A DNA stretch of 64,000 nt from Acetobacteraceae bacterium (lineage in GTDB: Bacteria > Pseudomonadota > Alphaproteobacteria > Acetobacterales > Acetobacteraceae). The notes below the pieces were generated by a model. It was not told the origin of the DNA. It worked only from the letters and a program-made list of their open reading frames with translations, and did no database searches. The stretch spans positions 794,921 to 858,920 of the forward strand of contig CP039460.1 of NCBI GenBank assembly GCA_004843345.1. The letters run 5' to 3'. The position numbers and the translations under genes are program-made. This document shows positions 34,307 through 44,167 of this stretch, piece by piece (the first letter of the stretch is position 1; every line of letters begins with the position of its first letter).

Positions 34307-35455
34307 CTATGCTGAAAGGCTTAAAAAGAGACGATAAAGCTTATGATTGATAAAGTAATTTTCACGCCCGAATTTTACTTTTTGCAAAAAACCATGCTCC
34401 GACAAAAGCTTTAAACGTTTGGTTGCGGTTTGTCTGCTCACACCAAGCCGTTCCTCGAGGATTTTTGATTTCGTATAAGGATGTCTAAAAAGCGTATTTA
34501 AGAGATCTTGGCTATATAAGCTAGGCAATTTTTCCCTCAACGCTTTTTTCATTTCTGCCATTTGCGCTTTAAGCGCTTCAATGATTTCAAAGGTCTTTTG
34601 CGCTGTTTCTTCAATCATCTCAAGAAGATAAAGAATCCACGCCTCCCACTCTCCAAAATCACGTACCCTTTGAAGCAAACGGTAATAACGGTCTTTGCTG
34701 CGGTTAATCCCTCTGGAAAGATAGAGAATAGGACTATCGAGCAACCCTTCTTTCGTTAAATAAAGAATATTCAAAATTCGCCCTGTTCGGCCATTGCCAT
34801 CTGCAAAAGGGTGAATACTCTCAAACTGGTGATGAATAATAGCCATTTTAATCAAAGGGTCTAAATCATAATCCCCTTCCTGTGGCACATTAATAAATCG
34901 CTCTAAATCCGCCATGTATTGCTGAATCTGGGTGGTCTCTTCTGGCGGAACGTGAACATCTTCCCCTGTACGTTCATTCCGCAAAACAACGGGATGATTT
35001 TCTCTAAATCCTCCTGTACGCTGCTCCAGCCTTCGGAAAATTTCAATTAAAATATTATTAGTCAAAAGCCCCTGCTTCGCTTTCATTTGTATAAAGCCTG
35101 CATGAAGCGCCTCATTATAATGTTCAACTTCCTTATCTTCAGGCGACACCATATTTTCAGGATTTAACTGCGCTTTAAAAAGGGAATCTTGGGTTGTGAA
35201 AATATTCTCAACTTCAGACGAGGCCTTCGCCTCCTGAAGAATAAGCGTATTGAGAAGAATGTCTTGGTTGGGAACGCTTCGTGCCAAGCCTTGTAAATGG
35301 GCAAGAGCCGCCTTAGCTTTCACAAGTTTTTTTTAAACAGCCTTAGTATCTGCCTGCTGAAAGATAGAAGGGTCAAGGGGATTCAGTGTTGGTATCTTGT
35401 AAAATGCAGTTTGCGCTTTAAGCATTTCTTGTGAAGCGGCTGCTGTATAAACCAT
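34307..35455 (-). pseudogene. Class II Fic protein with C-terminal wHTH, interrupted by a stop
   Basis: The natural start is ATG 35455 (MVYTAAASQEMLKAQ). Codon 41 is TAA (35333-35335) where the frame otherwise continues KKLVKAKAALAHL without a shift; TTA (Leu) is the likely original codon. Downstream a GTG at 35323 could restart a 338-residue protein. The body holds the N-terminal inhibitory helix SSEVEN, fitting (S/T)xxxE(G/N), then HPFADGNGRTGR (intact Fic motif) and a C-terminal winged helix (SRQTATKRLKLLSEHGF). Such proteins adenylylate targets and can autoregulate. About 44 residues of the Fic_N region are lost if the stop is real. Confidence 0.75.
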
Positions 35456-35626
35456 TAAACAACTCCCATAAAGCCACAAATTTAGAATTATGTGTTAAAA
35501 TTTTTCATATTTTTTAACAAATAAAGCCTGACATGTTAAAAATTTCGCATTTTTTTAACAGATACCAAGCGGCCTGTTAAAAATTTTGCGTTTTCTTAAC
35601 AGATCGCTTGGTGCTTTTTCTTCATC

Positions 35627-37699
35627 TTATCTGAAAGAATCATCATTAATTTTGGCGATGGCACGTTTTTGGTCAATGACTGCTCTTTTCAAATCGCTCT
35701 TGCGGTTACGCATAACCGTATCGGCGAGCCTTTCAGGGACTTCCTCCATCGAGACAATGCCCTGCGCTGCCGCAAGGCAGAAATATTTCTGCGCTTTTTT
35801 CTCATCATAATAAAGATGGTTTTCTTTATTGCTATGAATGAGACCGAGAGCGAATTGTGCGCTGGCATGGCCTTGATCAGCCGCTTTTTCAAAATAGGTC
35901 ACCGATTTCGCACGGTTAAAAAATGGCAGGCGCTTATCAATATAGGCTTTTCCAAGCGTAAATTGCGCCTGTGCATCGCCCTGATCGGCCGCTTTCTCAA
36001 TCCAGAACAATCCCCGTGCTGGAATAAGCGCTGTACCCTTGCCAAAAAGCTGTGCCATGCCAAAAGCAAACTGCCCTTTCGCATAGCCCTCATGGGCGGA
36101 ACGGCGATACCAAGAGGCTGCCGCATGCTGATCCACAGGCAAGCCAATCCCCTCAATCGCATCTTTGCTGGCGGTGCCTGTTTCGTAAAACTCACCGATT
36201 TTATATTGCGCCTCTGGAATATTCTTATCTGCAAGCCCCTGATAAATCTGTGCCGCCAGCGCTGGGTTAAACGCAACGCCTAAACCTTCCTCATAGGCAC
36301 GGGCAAGCGCAAAACTCCCCTGAACATAATTCTTGTCATGGGCAAGACGGTAATATTCCACCGCTTTAGCATGATCTTGAGGCCACTCGCCCTGCCCGTT
36401 GTCATAAAGCTGGCCAAGCTTGAATTGCGCCTCTGGCAACCCCTGATCGGCTGCTTTTTTCAGCCATTTTCCTGCCAGCTGCCCCCCATGGAGGACATGC
36501 TCGCCCATATAGGCTTTTCCAAGCGCAAGCTGGGCACGAGGCTCGCCTTTTTCTGCCGCTTTTTGATAATAACTGATCGCTGTGCGCCCATCTTCGGAAA
36601 CACCAATTCCATATTCATACGCCACACCGAGCGCAAATTCAGATCGGGCATCTCCCTGCGCTGCGGCTCTGGTAAAGAGTTGAATGGCTTTGGCCTGATC
36701 TTCCTTACTTACTTTGTTCTGCGGGAAAAATTCCTCCATCGTGGACTTGCTCGCCCAAGCCCGATCTTCCCGAGCGCCCTGCCCCTGCGCATAAAGCCGT
36801 GCAATCGCATATTGTGCTGGCGCATAATTCTGCCAAGCAGATTTCTGATAGGACTGAAGCGCTAATCCTAAATCCGCATGGGTGCCCTTGCCTTGGCGGT
36901 ACATTTCCCCTAGCTCAAACTGCGCTTTCGCATCACCTTCCTCGGCTTTAAAATGGGTTAAGGCAAATTCAGCCTGCGGATCGCCATGCTCTCTAGCTTT
37001 GCTCAGCCAATAAAAGGCCTCGGTTTTATCCTGCTTTACCCCTGTGCCATCGGCATAAAATTCACCAAGCTTTAATTGCCCTCTGGCAAAGCCATGGTCT
37101 GCTGCCTTTTTATACCAAGCAAAGGCTTCTTTGCGGGCTTCTTCAGGCGTCAATGTCAATGGATTAACAGGCAGGGTTTCATAAATATAGCCAAGGCAAA
37201 GCTCTGCCTCGTGGAAGCCATGCTCTGACGCCTTTGTCAGCCAGTAAATCGCCTTTGCAAAATTCTGATGCTTGCCGACATCGGTCGCATAAATCAGACC
37301 GAGCGCATATTCCGCCTTCACATTGCCATTGCGGGCTGCCCGCTGATACCATTTTCTTGCGCTGGAGAAATTCTGACGCACGCCCTGCCCGTTCATATAC
37401 ATCCAAGCCAGATTATCCTGCGCCAGCACATTATGACGTGTTGCGGCCTTGCGATACCATTTAACGGATTCAGATAAATTCTGGCGAAGCATCAAATTGG
37501 TTTTTGTATCGTTAATCCCGTGCTGATACATCCAGCCGAGGCGGAATTGTGCCTCTGTATCGCCTTTTTCTGCCCTTAGCGCCTCGTCCTGCAAGGTGGG
37601 AGAGAGCATCGCATAATCTGTATTTGGCACACAGCCCGTGAGAAAAGCAGAGGTTGGCAAGGCCACGCACGCAAGGCGCAAAAGGGAGAAACGTTTCAT
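35627..37699 (-). CDS. Large Sel1-repeat lipoprotein
   Basis: The signal peptide MKRFSLLRLACVALPTSAFL ends in a lipobox TGC (Cys23). The remaining ~665 residues are a nearly continuous run of roughly 14-15 Sel1 repeats with the A-x-x-x-LGxxYxxGxG pattern (AQFRLGWMYQHG, AEYALGLIYATD, GQLKLGEFYADGTG, AQFELGEMYRQGKG and others). It would form a long superhelix anchored to the outer membrane and act as a protein-interaction scaffold. The last ~35 residues are basic. Interval 35456-35626 upstream of the fic gene contains only T/A-rich repeats of TTTTTTAACA type. Confidence 0.85.
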   Translation of the reverse strand: MKRFSLLRLACVALPTSAFLTGCVPNTDYAMLSPTLQDEALRAEKGDTEAQFRLGWMYQHGINDTKTNLMLRQNLSESVKWYRKAATRHNVLAQDNLAWMYMNGQGVRQNFSSARKWYQRAARNGNVKAEYALGLIYATDVGKHQNFAKAIYWLTKASEHGFHEAELCLGYIYETLPVNPLTLTPEEARKEAFAWYKKAADHGFARGQLKLGEFYADGTGVKQDKTEAFYWLSKAREHGDPQAEFALTHFKAEEGDAKAQFELGEMYRQGKGTHADLGLALQSYQKSAWQNYAPAQYAIARLYAQGQGAREDRAWASKSTMEEFFPQNKVSKEDQAKAIQLFTRAAAQGDARSEFALGVAYEYGIGVSEDGRTAISYYQKAAEKGEPRAQLALGKAYMGEHVLHGGQLAGKWLKKAADQGLPEAQFKLGQLYDNGQGEWPQDHAKAVEYYRLAHDKNYVQGSFALARAYEEGLGVAFNPALAAQIYQGLADKNIPEAQYKIGEFYETGTASKDAIEGIGLPVDQHAAASWYRRSAHEGYAKGQFAFGMAQLFGKGTALIPARGLFWIEKAADQGDAQAQFTLGKAYIDKRLPFFNRAKSVTYFEKAADQGHASAQFALGLIHSNKENHLYYDEKKAQKYFCLAAAQGIVSMEEVPERLADTVMRNRKSDLKRAVIDQKRAIAKINDDSFR

Positions 37700-37822
37700 A
37701 AAATCCGTTCGCTTCGTCTATATCAAATCTATTGCAAAGCCCGAGTAAGGCCAGCGCCCATCATAAATAGGTTTGCCAGACAAGAAAAGAGACGAAGCAC
37801 CCTAGAATAAAAGCAAGTGGAG

Positions 37823-38071
37823 CTATTCTTGCCTGAACTTTTCGATATTCTCTTTAGCCTTATCTATCACTTCCTGCTTTTTTGCATCTTGCTGTTTTTG
37901 AAGATCTTCTTTACGGGAATCTCCGTCCTCTAACTGGCGTTTACGGCGGAGGATCATAAGCCAGCTAAAGGCTTTTTTTAAAACTTCCCGTACCATTTTT
38001 TTATGTTTTTGATTCAAACAAAGATAAATAATGACCAAAATAGGCAAAGAAAGGAGAACAAGAAGCGTCAC
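37823..38071 (-). CDS. Small single-span membrane protein with coiled coil
   Basis: A GTG at 38071 with GAGAGG upstream is preferred to the unsupported TTG at 38134. The 82-residue product begins with one membrane helix (VTLLVLLSLPILVIIYLCL) followed by a basic stretch (KHKKMVREVLKK) and a charged coiled-coil C-terminus (QQDAKKQEVIDKAKENIEKF). No family recognised. It lies downstream of the tracrRNA terminator on the same strand and upstream of the Sel1 lipoprotein. Confidence 0.45.
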   Translation of the reverse strand: MTLLVLLSLPILVIIYLCLNQKHKKMVREVLKKAFSWLMILRRKRQLEDGDSRKEDLQKQQDAKKQEVIDKAKENIEKFRQE

Positions 38072-38159
38072 GATACAAATCCTCTCAAGGATAAAACAAA
38101 CTCTTTCCCTGCTATAAAATCCCTCTTTCCCCAAACTGGCAAGAGAGAAAAAGAACGCC

Positions 38160-38330
38160 CAAAATAAAAAAAGGCGTGCCCTGATACCAAAGACACGCCC
38201 TCAATAAAAAGGAATTTCCTAGCACTATAAAAGGACTGCCCAACCCGAAGGCTGTTAGGATTATCCTGCATTACATCACAAAAATAAATCTTTGTGTATT
38301 ATTTACCGTGGTTTCCCAACTGATTTCCAC
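38160..38330 (-). ncRNA. tracrRNA of the type II-C CRISPR system
   Basis: The minus strand at 38305-38332 is an anti-repeat to the repeat at 43053-43088: 24 of 28 bases match, and three of the four differences become G-U wobbles in the crRNA-tracrRNA duplex, leaving one U-U mismatch. Downstream on the same strand are a hairpin (CCTAAC/GTTGGG around 38240-38262) and a strong terminator (GGCGTGTC/GGCACGCC at 38173-38199, followed by TTTTTTT). The promoter boxes at 38336-38364 place the 5' end right at the anti-repeat. At ~170 nt it is longer than most tracrRNAs, so processing or an earlier end is possible. Confidence 0.8.
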
Positions 38331-38335
38331 CTTTA

Positions 38336-38364
38336 CTTTTACGCAAGAAGCTCCAACACTGCAA
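38336..38364 (-). promoter_or_regulatory. tracrRNA promoter
   Basis: On the minus strand TTGCAG (38359-38364) and TAAAAG (38336-38341) are spaced by exactly 17 bases. A start six to seven bases further falls at the first base of the anti-repeat. Confidence 0.55.
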
Positions 38365-38407
38365 GAATGAAAAATCAAAAATTCTAAAAATAAATCAAAG
38401 GTGTTTT

Positions 38408-41400
38408 ATGTCCAAAGTTCCACCGCCACCTATTAACGAAAATCTTACTTTTGGTATTGATTTAGGGATCGCCTCCTGTGGCTGGGCGGTGATTGAGCGA
38501 AAGGGACGTGAAACACCCAAAATTCTCGGCAGTGGAAGCTGGTGCTTTAACACGCCAGAAGAAGACAAAACCCGCACACCTCTGAACCAAAACCGCAGAG
38601 AAAAACGCCTTTTACGCCGTGTGATTCGCAGACGCCGCCAAAGAATGCAAAAGATCCGTTCTTTATTTGATGAATCTGGGCTTTTGCAATTTCTAAACGG
38701 AAAAAAGAACCTCTCAATCGAGATATTTTAGGAAAAATTGGCGCTGATTTACGCGAAAAAAGCCAAGATGAGCTTTCCCCTTGGGCCTTGCGAGTCAGAG
38801 GACTGGACAATATTCTTTCTGGCCCTGAATTAGCCGTGGCTTTGGGCCATATTGCAAAACATCGTGGTTTTAAATCCAATGCAAAAAATGGTGGAAAAGA
38901 AGACAGCGCAATCAAAAAAGCCTATGGTAAAGTTGCGGACCTTATCAAAGAAAATCCAGAAAAATACCGCACTTTTGCAGAAGTTCTCATCGACCATCCA
39001 AAGGCACAAGGACGACTCAGAAACCGAAATGGGATTTATGATTGTACGCCGTCCCGTGAGCTCTTATACGATGAAGTCAAACTTATTTTTGAACGCCAAA
39101 GAGCATTAGGTTCTAAAATCGCAACGAAAGAGCTGGAAGAAAAATTTTGTGGCTTTGCTTTTCACCAGCGCCCCTTGCAAGATAGCCACGAACTAGTCGG
39201 ATATTGCGGTTTAGATAGGCAAAAAAATCCTCAAAACACGGAAAAAAGAGCCTCGATGAAAGCGCCCTCTTTTGAACAATTCCGAATGCTTACGAAACTC
39301 ACCCATCTCGAGATCCAATCTGTTGACAAAGATGGCGTTATCACCTCGAGACACCTTACGCCCAAAGAATTAAAAGAAATTTCGCAGGAAGCTGGGCAAA
39401 AAAACGCAAAAATGAGTTTTAAAGAATTGAGAAAAATCATTGGGTTAGAGCCTGAATTGAGCTTTATAGGTGTTCCACCCGCAGAAGAGGGCAAAAAAGA
39501 TCCACTCCTAAGCTCTAACAGCACAAAGGGCGCTTTTTCTGGCACACATGCCTTTTATAAAGTTCTCGGAGAGGAAGAAATGGAAAAACTTCTTCAGATA
39601 GAAAGAGGCCTAAAAATTTTAGATGACTGCGCCTTTATCCTCTCTTTTTACGAGACAGAAAAAAGCATGGAGAAAGCTTTTGAAGAAAAGAAAATTCCAG
39701 AAAGTATTTCGCAAAAACTCCTAGAGGAAGTTGCTCAGGGCGGTTTTAGCGATTTTACAAAATCTGCCAATCTTTCCGCCAGAGCTTGCCGAAATCTTCT
39801 CCCCCATCTCAAACAAGGCCTAAATTATGCCGAAGCGTGTGCTCAAGTAGGCTACGACCATGCCGAAGCCTCCCGTGATTCATGGGATCAAATTCTCACC
39901 CATAAAGATTTTGTCCATCTTATTAAAGATTTCGTGGAAAGCGATGATAAAATCGCCAATCCAACAGCCAGAAAAGCCCTTACGAAGAGCTTAAAACAAC
40001 TTTGGGCATTGCGGAATAAATTTGGACTTCCCGGGAAAATTGCTGTGGAACTTGCCAGAGACGTTGGAAAATCTGGAGAAGAACGTGGAAAAATCAAAAA
40101 GAATCTTGATGACACCACATCACAGCGCAAACGGGAACGTGAAGAGGCTGCTAATTTATTAGGGCGCAGCCCCGAACAGATTAGCGGAGAGACCTTATTG
40201 CGCTATCGTCTTTGGAAAGAACAAGACGGAGAGTGCCTCTATTCAGGAAGAAAAATTAACCCGGGAGAATTTAATGACCCTAAATTTGAAGTCGATCATA
40301 TTCTTCCTTGGAGCCGTTTTGGAGATGACAGCTACCGCAATAAAACACTTGCTTTGGCTTTTGAAAACCAGAGAAAAGGCAATCGTACACCAAAAGAATA
40401 TTTTGAGCGTTACAAGTCACCTGAAGATTGGGATCACTTTCACATTGCTGTTGAAAAATCACGTTGCCAAGGGATAAAAAAACGCAATTATCTTTTAATC
40501 AATACAAAAGAAAAGGAAGGCACTTTTAGAAGCCGCAATCTTAATGATACGAGATATGCCTCCCGTGTTTTTGCAGATTGTGCCGAACTGCTCTATCCCA
40601 AAGAAAAACGTGCCAAGCAAAAAGGCGGAAACGTACGGATTTTTACCCGTCCCGGGTCTTTAACCGCCGCCCTGCGTCAAGGCTGGGGTGTTGAGCACCT
40701 CAAAAAAGAGAAAAATCCAGAAACAGGGAAAAAAGAGCGTCTTAACGATGACCGCCACCATGCGCTAGATGCGATTTGCGTTGCCTGCGTAACCCATGAC
40801 GAAATTAACCATCTCACAAAAGAATTCCAACAAAATGAAGGCAAAAGGGGCGACGAGCGTACCCTCAGAACGCTTTCGCATCACCCACTCGGTTGGGAGA
40901 GTTTTGCGCAAGATGTCAAAGATTCTTTGGAAAAAATCACTGTTGCCCGTCCTGAGAATAGAAGGGCACGGGGACAAGGGCATGAAGAAACTATTCGCAG
41001 TTTTAAAAGAGATGAAGAAACGCAAAAATTGCTCACCGTTTCTGCGAGAAAATCTCTTGTTGGACTAAAAAAAGCAGAAGTTGCAAAGCTTCTGCCCCGC
41101 TTAAAAGACCCAGAACGTAATCCACATATTATAGCGGCGCTGGAGAAATGGATGGCAGAGGGCTGCCCCGCCAACACGTTGCCCATTGCGCCCAGCGGTG
41201 CTGAAATTCGACGTATTGTTGTCGAAGAAAATATAAAATCCGGCATTGAAATTAAAACAGAGAGTGGCAAAGGGCTTGTTTCTGCCTCTTCCATCACTCG
41301 GGTAGATGTTTTCAGCCATAAAAAAACAAGCGGCAAAAATAAAGGACAAAAGGAATTTTTCCTCGTCCCCGTCTATTCATGGCAAATTAACCGCAACATT

Positions 41401-41730
41401 TTACCTATGAAAGCCTGTGTTCAAGGAAAAGACGAAAAAGACTGGATTTTAATGGATACTGAAAAAGGATTTTCTTTTGAATTCTCCCTTTATTCTGGAA
41501 GTTACATAAAACTCATCCGAAAAGGTCAGCTTATTGGAGGCTATTATGCTAGCTTTGGAAGAGCTACGGCTCAAATTGTTTTGAAAAATCCAAACAATCC
41601 ACAAGAAACCTATGATAGCATTGGCGTTAAAAATCTTCCTCTCTTTGAAAAATACACAATCGACCGTTTTGGCACTTTATCTCCCATTAAAAAAGAGGTG
41701 CGGCAATGGCATGGCAAAGCCTGCACATAA
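38408..41730 (+). pseudogene. cas9: Type II-C Cas9 with a single-base frameshift
   Basis: The first 108 codons hold RuvC-I (FGIDLGIASCGWAV, Asp18) and the arginine-rich bridge helix (REKRLLRRVIRRRRQRM), then end at TAG 38729-38731. Adding one A to the A-run at 38701-38706 joins NGKK to EPLNRDILGKIGADLREKS and continues to 41730, giving 1107 residues, a normal II-C size. The rest is complete: IAKHRGFKS, RuvC-II GKIAVELARD, HNH EVDHILPWSRFGD with Asn/Lys residues, RuvC-III DRHHALDAI and the PAM-interacting end. As sequenced no active enzyme is made unless frameshifting or internal start occurs. Confidence 0.9.
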
Positions 41731-42671
41731 GTCAGGCAGGACATCTTAGTCTCAAACAAAAAAACCTCCTCTTTAAAACAGAAGAGGACGAGCATCGCTT
41801 TGCCCTCGAAGACATTGCCTGCCTCATTATTGACACGCCCCAGCTTAATCTAAGCGCTACCTTCCTCTCACGCTGTGCGGAGGAAGGAATAGCGGTTATC
41901 CTCCCCGATAAACGGCATCATCCTGCGGGCGTATTGCTTTCCTTTCACCAGCATCATGCGCAATCTGAAATTGCGCATTTACAAATCGGCCTCAGCACCC
42001 CGTTTAAAAAACGGCTTTGACAAAAAATCGTTATTAAAAAAATCCGTAATCAGGCACAGCACCTCGCCAATCAGAACCGAACAGGCTCTAAAAAACTTTT
42101 CGGCTATGCCACGCTTGTCAAATCAGGCGACAGCGAAAATATGGAGGCCACCTCTGCCCGTTTTTACTGGCAACATCTTTTTGATGATTTCACACGGGCA
42201 GATACCACCGATTTACGCAATTCTCTTTTAAACTACGGCTATGCGATTATTCGAGCAATGATTGCACGCTCTTTAGTCGGGAGTGGCCTCCCCCCCGCTT
42301 TTGGCCTCAATCATTGTTCTAAACTTAATCCGTTTAATTTAGCCGATGATCTGATTGAACCCTTCCGCCCCTTTGTTGATGGGCTGGTCATGAAACGCTT
42401 TGCCAGCTACGCCCCAGACGATTTAGAAGAGAGTATGGGGCAATTAGACCTCGAAGATCGGCGTTTTATGGCTAATATTCTTCATTTTTCTGTTTTGATG
42501 AAGGGCGAGATGGTTACCCTTCTCAATGCAACAGAAATCATGTCGAGCAGTCTTGTCAATGCCATGCGTGAAAATGCGATTGATGCGCTTAGACTGCCAG
42601 AATGGGGAGAATTTCTACCTCTTATGCAGGAGGCTGATTATCTCTCAGAAGAGGAGGTATCGTCAAAATGA
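41706..42671 (+). pseudogene. cas1: Cas1 with an in-frame TGA
   Basis: The start overlaps the end of cas9 by 25 bases. The frame is uninterrupted in phase from 41706 to 42671 (321 residues) except for TGA at codon 105 (42018-42020), in the context PFKKRL-stop-QKIVIKKIRNQA. Cas1 proteins of this class have Trp here, so TGG to TGA is the simplest explanation. Active-site residues are still encoded: Glu147 (NMEATSARFYW), His203 (FGLNH) and acidic residues in LADDLIEPFRP. Without readthrough no spacer integration is possible. Confidence 0.85.
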
Positions 42672-42994
42672 AAGAGGAAATAAGATTTATGTGGCTTATG
42701 ATCTTTTTTGATTTGCCTGTAAAAAGCAAACCTCAGCGCTCACGGGCAACAAGATTTAGAAATAGTCTTCTCAATGATGGATTCATGATGGTACAATTTT
42801 CCGTCTATGCCAGGGCTTGCCGAGGGCAGGATGCCGTAGATAAACATTTAATGCGGGCACGACTCGCCCTCCCCAAAGAAGGGTCAGTAAGAGCGCTCCA
42901 AGTGACCGATAAGCAATATGGACGGATGGAATTGATGCTGGGTTTAGCGAAAAAAACGGAGTCAAAAGCCACAAAACAAATGGTTTTACTGTGA
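42668..42994 (+). CDS. cas2: Cas2
   Basis: The 108-residue protein overlaps cas1 by four bases. It contains MWLMIFFDLPVKSK with the catalytic-position Asp, RFRNSLLNDGFMMVQFSVYAR and a beta-strand end (SVRALQVTDKQYGRMELM), the usual ferredoxin-like Cas2 of type II-C loci. It pairs with Cas1 to form the integrase. It appears intact although cas1 and cas9 are broken. Confidence 0.9.
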   Translation: MKEEIRFMWLMIFFDLPVKSKPQRSRATRFRNSLLNDGFMMVQFSVYARACRGQDAVDKHLMRARLALPKEGSVRALQVTDKQYGRMELMLGLAKKTESKATKQMVLL

Positions 42995-43052
42995 TTTTCG
43001 GCCGACAAAATCAGCGGAAAAACGTAGAAAACCAGTTGTTCCAGAGGTTTCT

Positions 43053-43154
43053 AGCTTAGCAGATGGAAATCAGTAAGGAAACCACGGCTCAGACATTGGC
43101 TTGTATGGAAAGCGTGGGAGCTTAGCAGACGAAGATCAATCCTCAAAATCACTC
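43053..43154 (-). CRISPR. Remnant CRISPR array: two repeats, one 30-nt spacer
   Basis: AGCTTAGCAGA begins at 43053 and again at 43119, exactly 66 bases apart: the 36+30 period of type II-C arrays. Copy 1 (43053-43088) is a full 36-mer that matches the tracrRNA anti-repeat near cas9. Copy 2 (43119-43154) keeps 18 of the first 22 bases and then diverges, as terminal repeats do. The spacer is 43089-43118. By the tracrRNA pairing, the array is read on the minus strand, opposite to cas. Its 3' repeat end TGCTAAGCT resembles the repeat-internal -10 promoters of Neisseria II-C arrays. Confidence 0.75.
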
Positions 43155-43166
43155 ATTTTTATGACT

Positions 43167-43427
43167 TTACCGCTCTGACTGTTCTGTTTCATCGTCGAGC
43201 CATTCATTTATGACCTCGATAGCGTCTTGGATTTCCTGTGTATTGGCGTCTGGGCGGGAGCGCAGTTCTTTGAGCCATTCATTCACGGGCTGGGTTTCGG
43301 ACTCTTTGATCCCCCAGAGGGCGAGGCTGATTTTATCGGCGATGTCAGACGGATTTTCATTTCCGAAATAGGATCCCCCTTTTGGCGAGAGGTATTTTCG
43401 TGTTTCCAATTTGAAAGAGACTGACAT
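43167..43427 (-). CDS. Small acidic hypothetical protein
   Basis: An 86-residue protein (MSVSFKLETRKYLSPKGG...) with GGGAG seven bases upstream of its ATG. The C-terminal half is helical and acidic (EIQDAIEVINEWLDDETEQ). It ends just beyond the degenerate CRISPR repeat. No recognised domain. An anti-CRISPR would be similar in size and charge, but nothing specific supports that. Confidence 0.5.
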   Translation of the reverse strand: MSVSFKLETRKYLSPKGGSYFGNENPSDIADKISLALWGIKESETQPVNEWLKELRSRPDANTQEIQDAIEVINEWLDDETEQSER

Positions 43428-43661
43428 TGTACGACTCCCAACCTGTTTATTTTGCGGAAAACTTTGACACGCCCTGCACGATAACGTCTTTATCCTGTGA
43501 AAGAAATAAGCTTTCTGACCTCAAAGCAAAAATGTCAAAAGCGCAACATTAGAAAATCGCTTCATACTCCGAGTTAGAAACTTTCTCATTTTTACGCCAT
43601 TGGTTTTTGTGCGATTTTGGAAAACCTCTGCCTCCCCATCATTGAGCATAAAAAACGCAAA

Positions 43662-43700
43662 ACAAAAGGCACGCCGTGGATAAGAACGTGCCTTTTGTCT
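43662..43700. terminator. Bidirectional terminator
   Basis: ACAAAAGGCACG at 43662-43673 pairs perfectly with CGTGCCTTTTGT at 43687-43698. Arms ending in A- and T-runs allow termination in both directions. Apart from this and the Fur-box transcript, the interval 43428-44167 holds no gene I can support. Confidence 0.75.
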
Positions 43701-43944
43701 CTCTAGGAAAGCGGAAAACGCCCGATGCCTTCAAGCGCTTCCTTTAAAAAATTCCGTCCTCGTCATTTTCAGCGGAACTTCATAGCTCTCCTCTGACATA
43801 AACCCCTCAAAAGCAAATGAAAATAGTCTTTTTAAAAAAGATAAAAATCTTTTGCTTAAAGTTGTATTTTAAATACGCATTAACCTCTAAATCTCTCTCA
43901 AAAATCAAAAAAGTTTCTTATTTCTAAAAAAAGATGTTTTTTAG

Positions 43945-43973
43945 TTGCAAATGATACTCATTTTCATTTAGAA
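43945..43973 (+). promoter_or_regulatory. Promoter overlapped by a Fur box
   Basis: TTGCAA (43945-43950) and TTAGAA (43968-43973) are spaced by 17 bases. Between and over them, GCAAATGATACTCATTTTC (43947-43965) matches the 19-bp Fur consensus at 15 positions. Iron-loaded Fur would block this promoter. Confidence 0.5.
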
Positions 43974-43979
43974 AGAAGA

Positions 43980-44041
43980 AGCTCATTGTAACTCAGTATC
44001 TTAAAAACGCCTGATGAAGTCTCTTCAAAGGGCGTTTTTTT
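43980..44041 (+). ncRNA. Short transcript candidate, possibly iron-responsive sRNA
   Basis: From the predicted start near 43980 the DNA runs ~25 bases and then into a terminator: AAAAACGCC at 44003-44011, GGCGTTTTT at 44031-44039 and a further T-run. No start codon with a ribosome-binding site occurs in between. A ~62-nt Fur-controlled RNA ending in a terminator is the layout of RyhB-like regulators, but no sequence similarity can be claimed. Confidence 0.35.
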
Positions 44042-44167
44042 GGTGGTTCTGTTTCTTCTCTGCTTTGATTCGAAAGACTTTTTGAGCGACTCTCTCAAAA
44101 AAATTCCTGCCTTTTAGGAAATGTGATAGTTTTAGGTTTCATCAAGAATTTTAAAAGGGATTGTGGT

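Noticed and set aside
42018-42020. TGA in cas1 read as Trp by an alternative genetic code
   Set aside because: TGA ends several intact genes here (the fic gene at 4635, cas2 at 42994, the gene ending at 56973), so recoding is not supported.
42987-43023. A third CRISPR repeat just after cas2
   Set aside because: AAATCAG and GGAAA occur, but alignment to the repeat needs gaps and the spacing to the next repeat is 59, not 66. Too weak.
43167-43427. Anti-CRISPR identity for the small acidic protein by the array
   Set aside because: Size and charge fit, but no sequence motif or Aca-type regulator is present.
44010-44030. CTGATGA resembling the hammerhead ribozyme core
   Set aside because: The GAAA partner and flanking stems are missing; it is the loop of a terminator.
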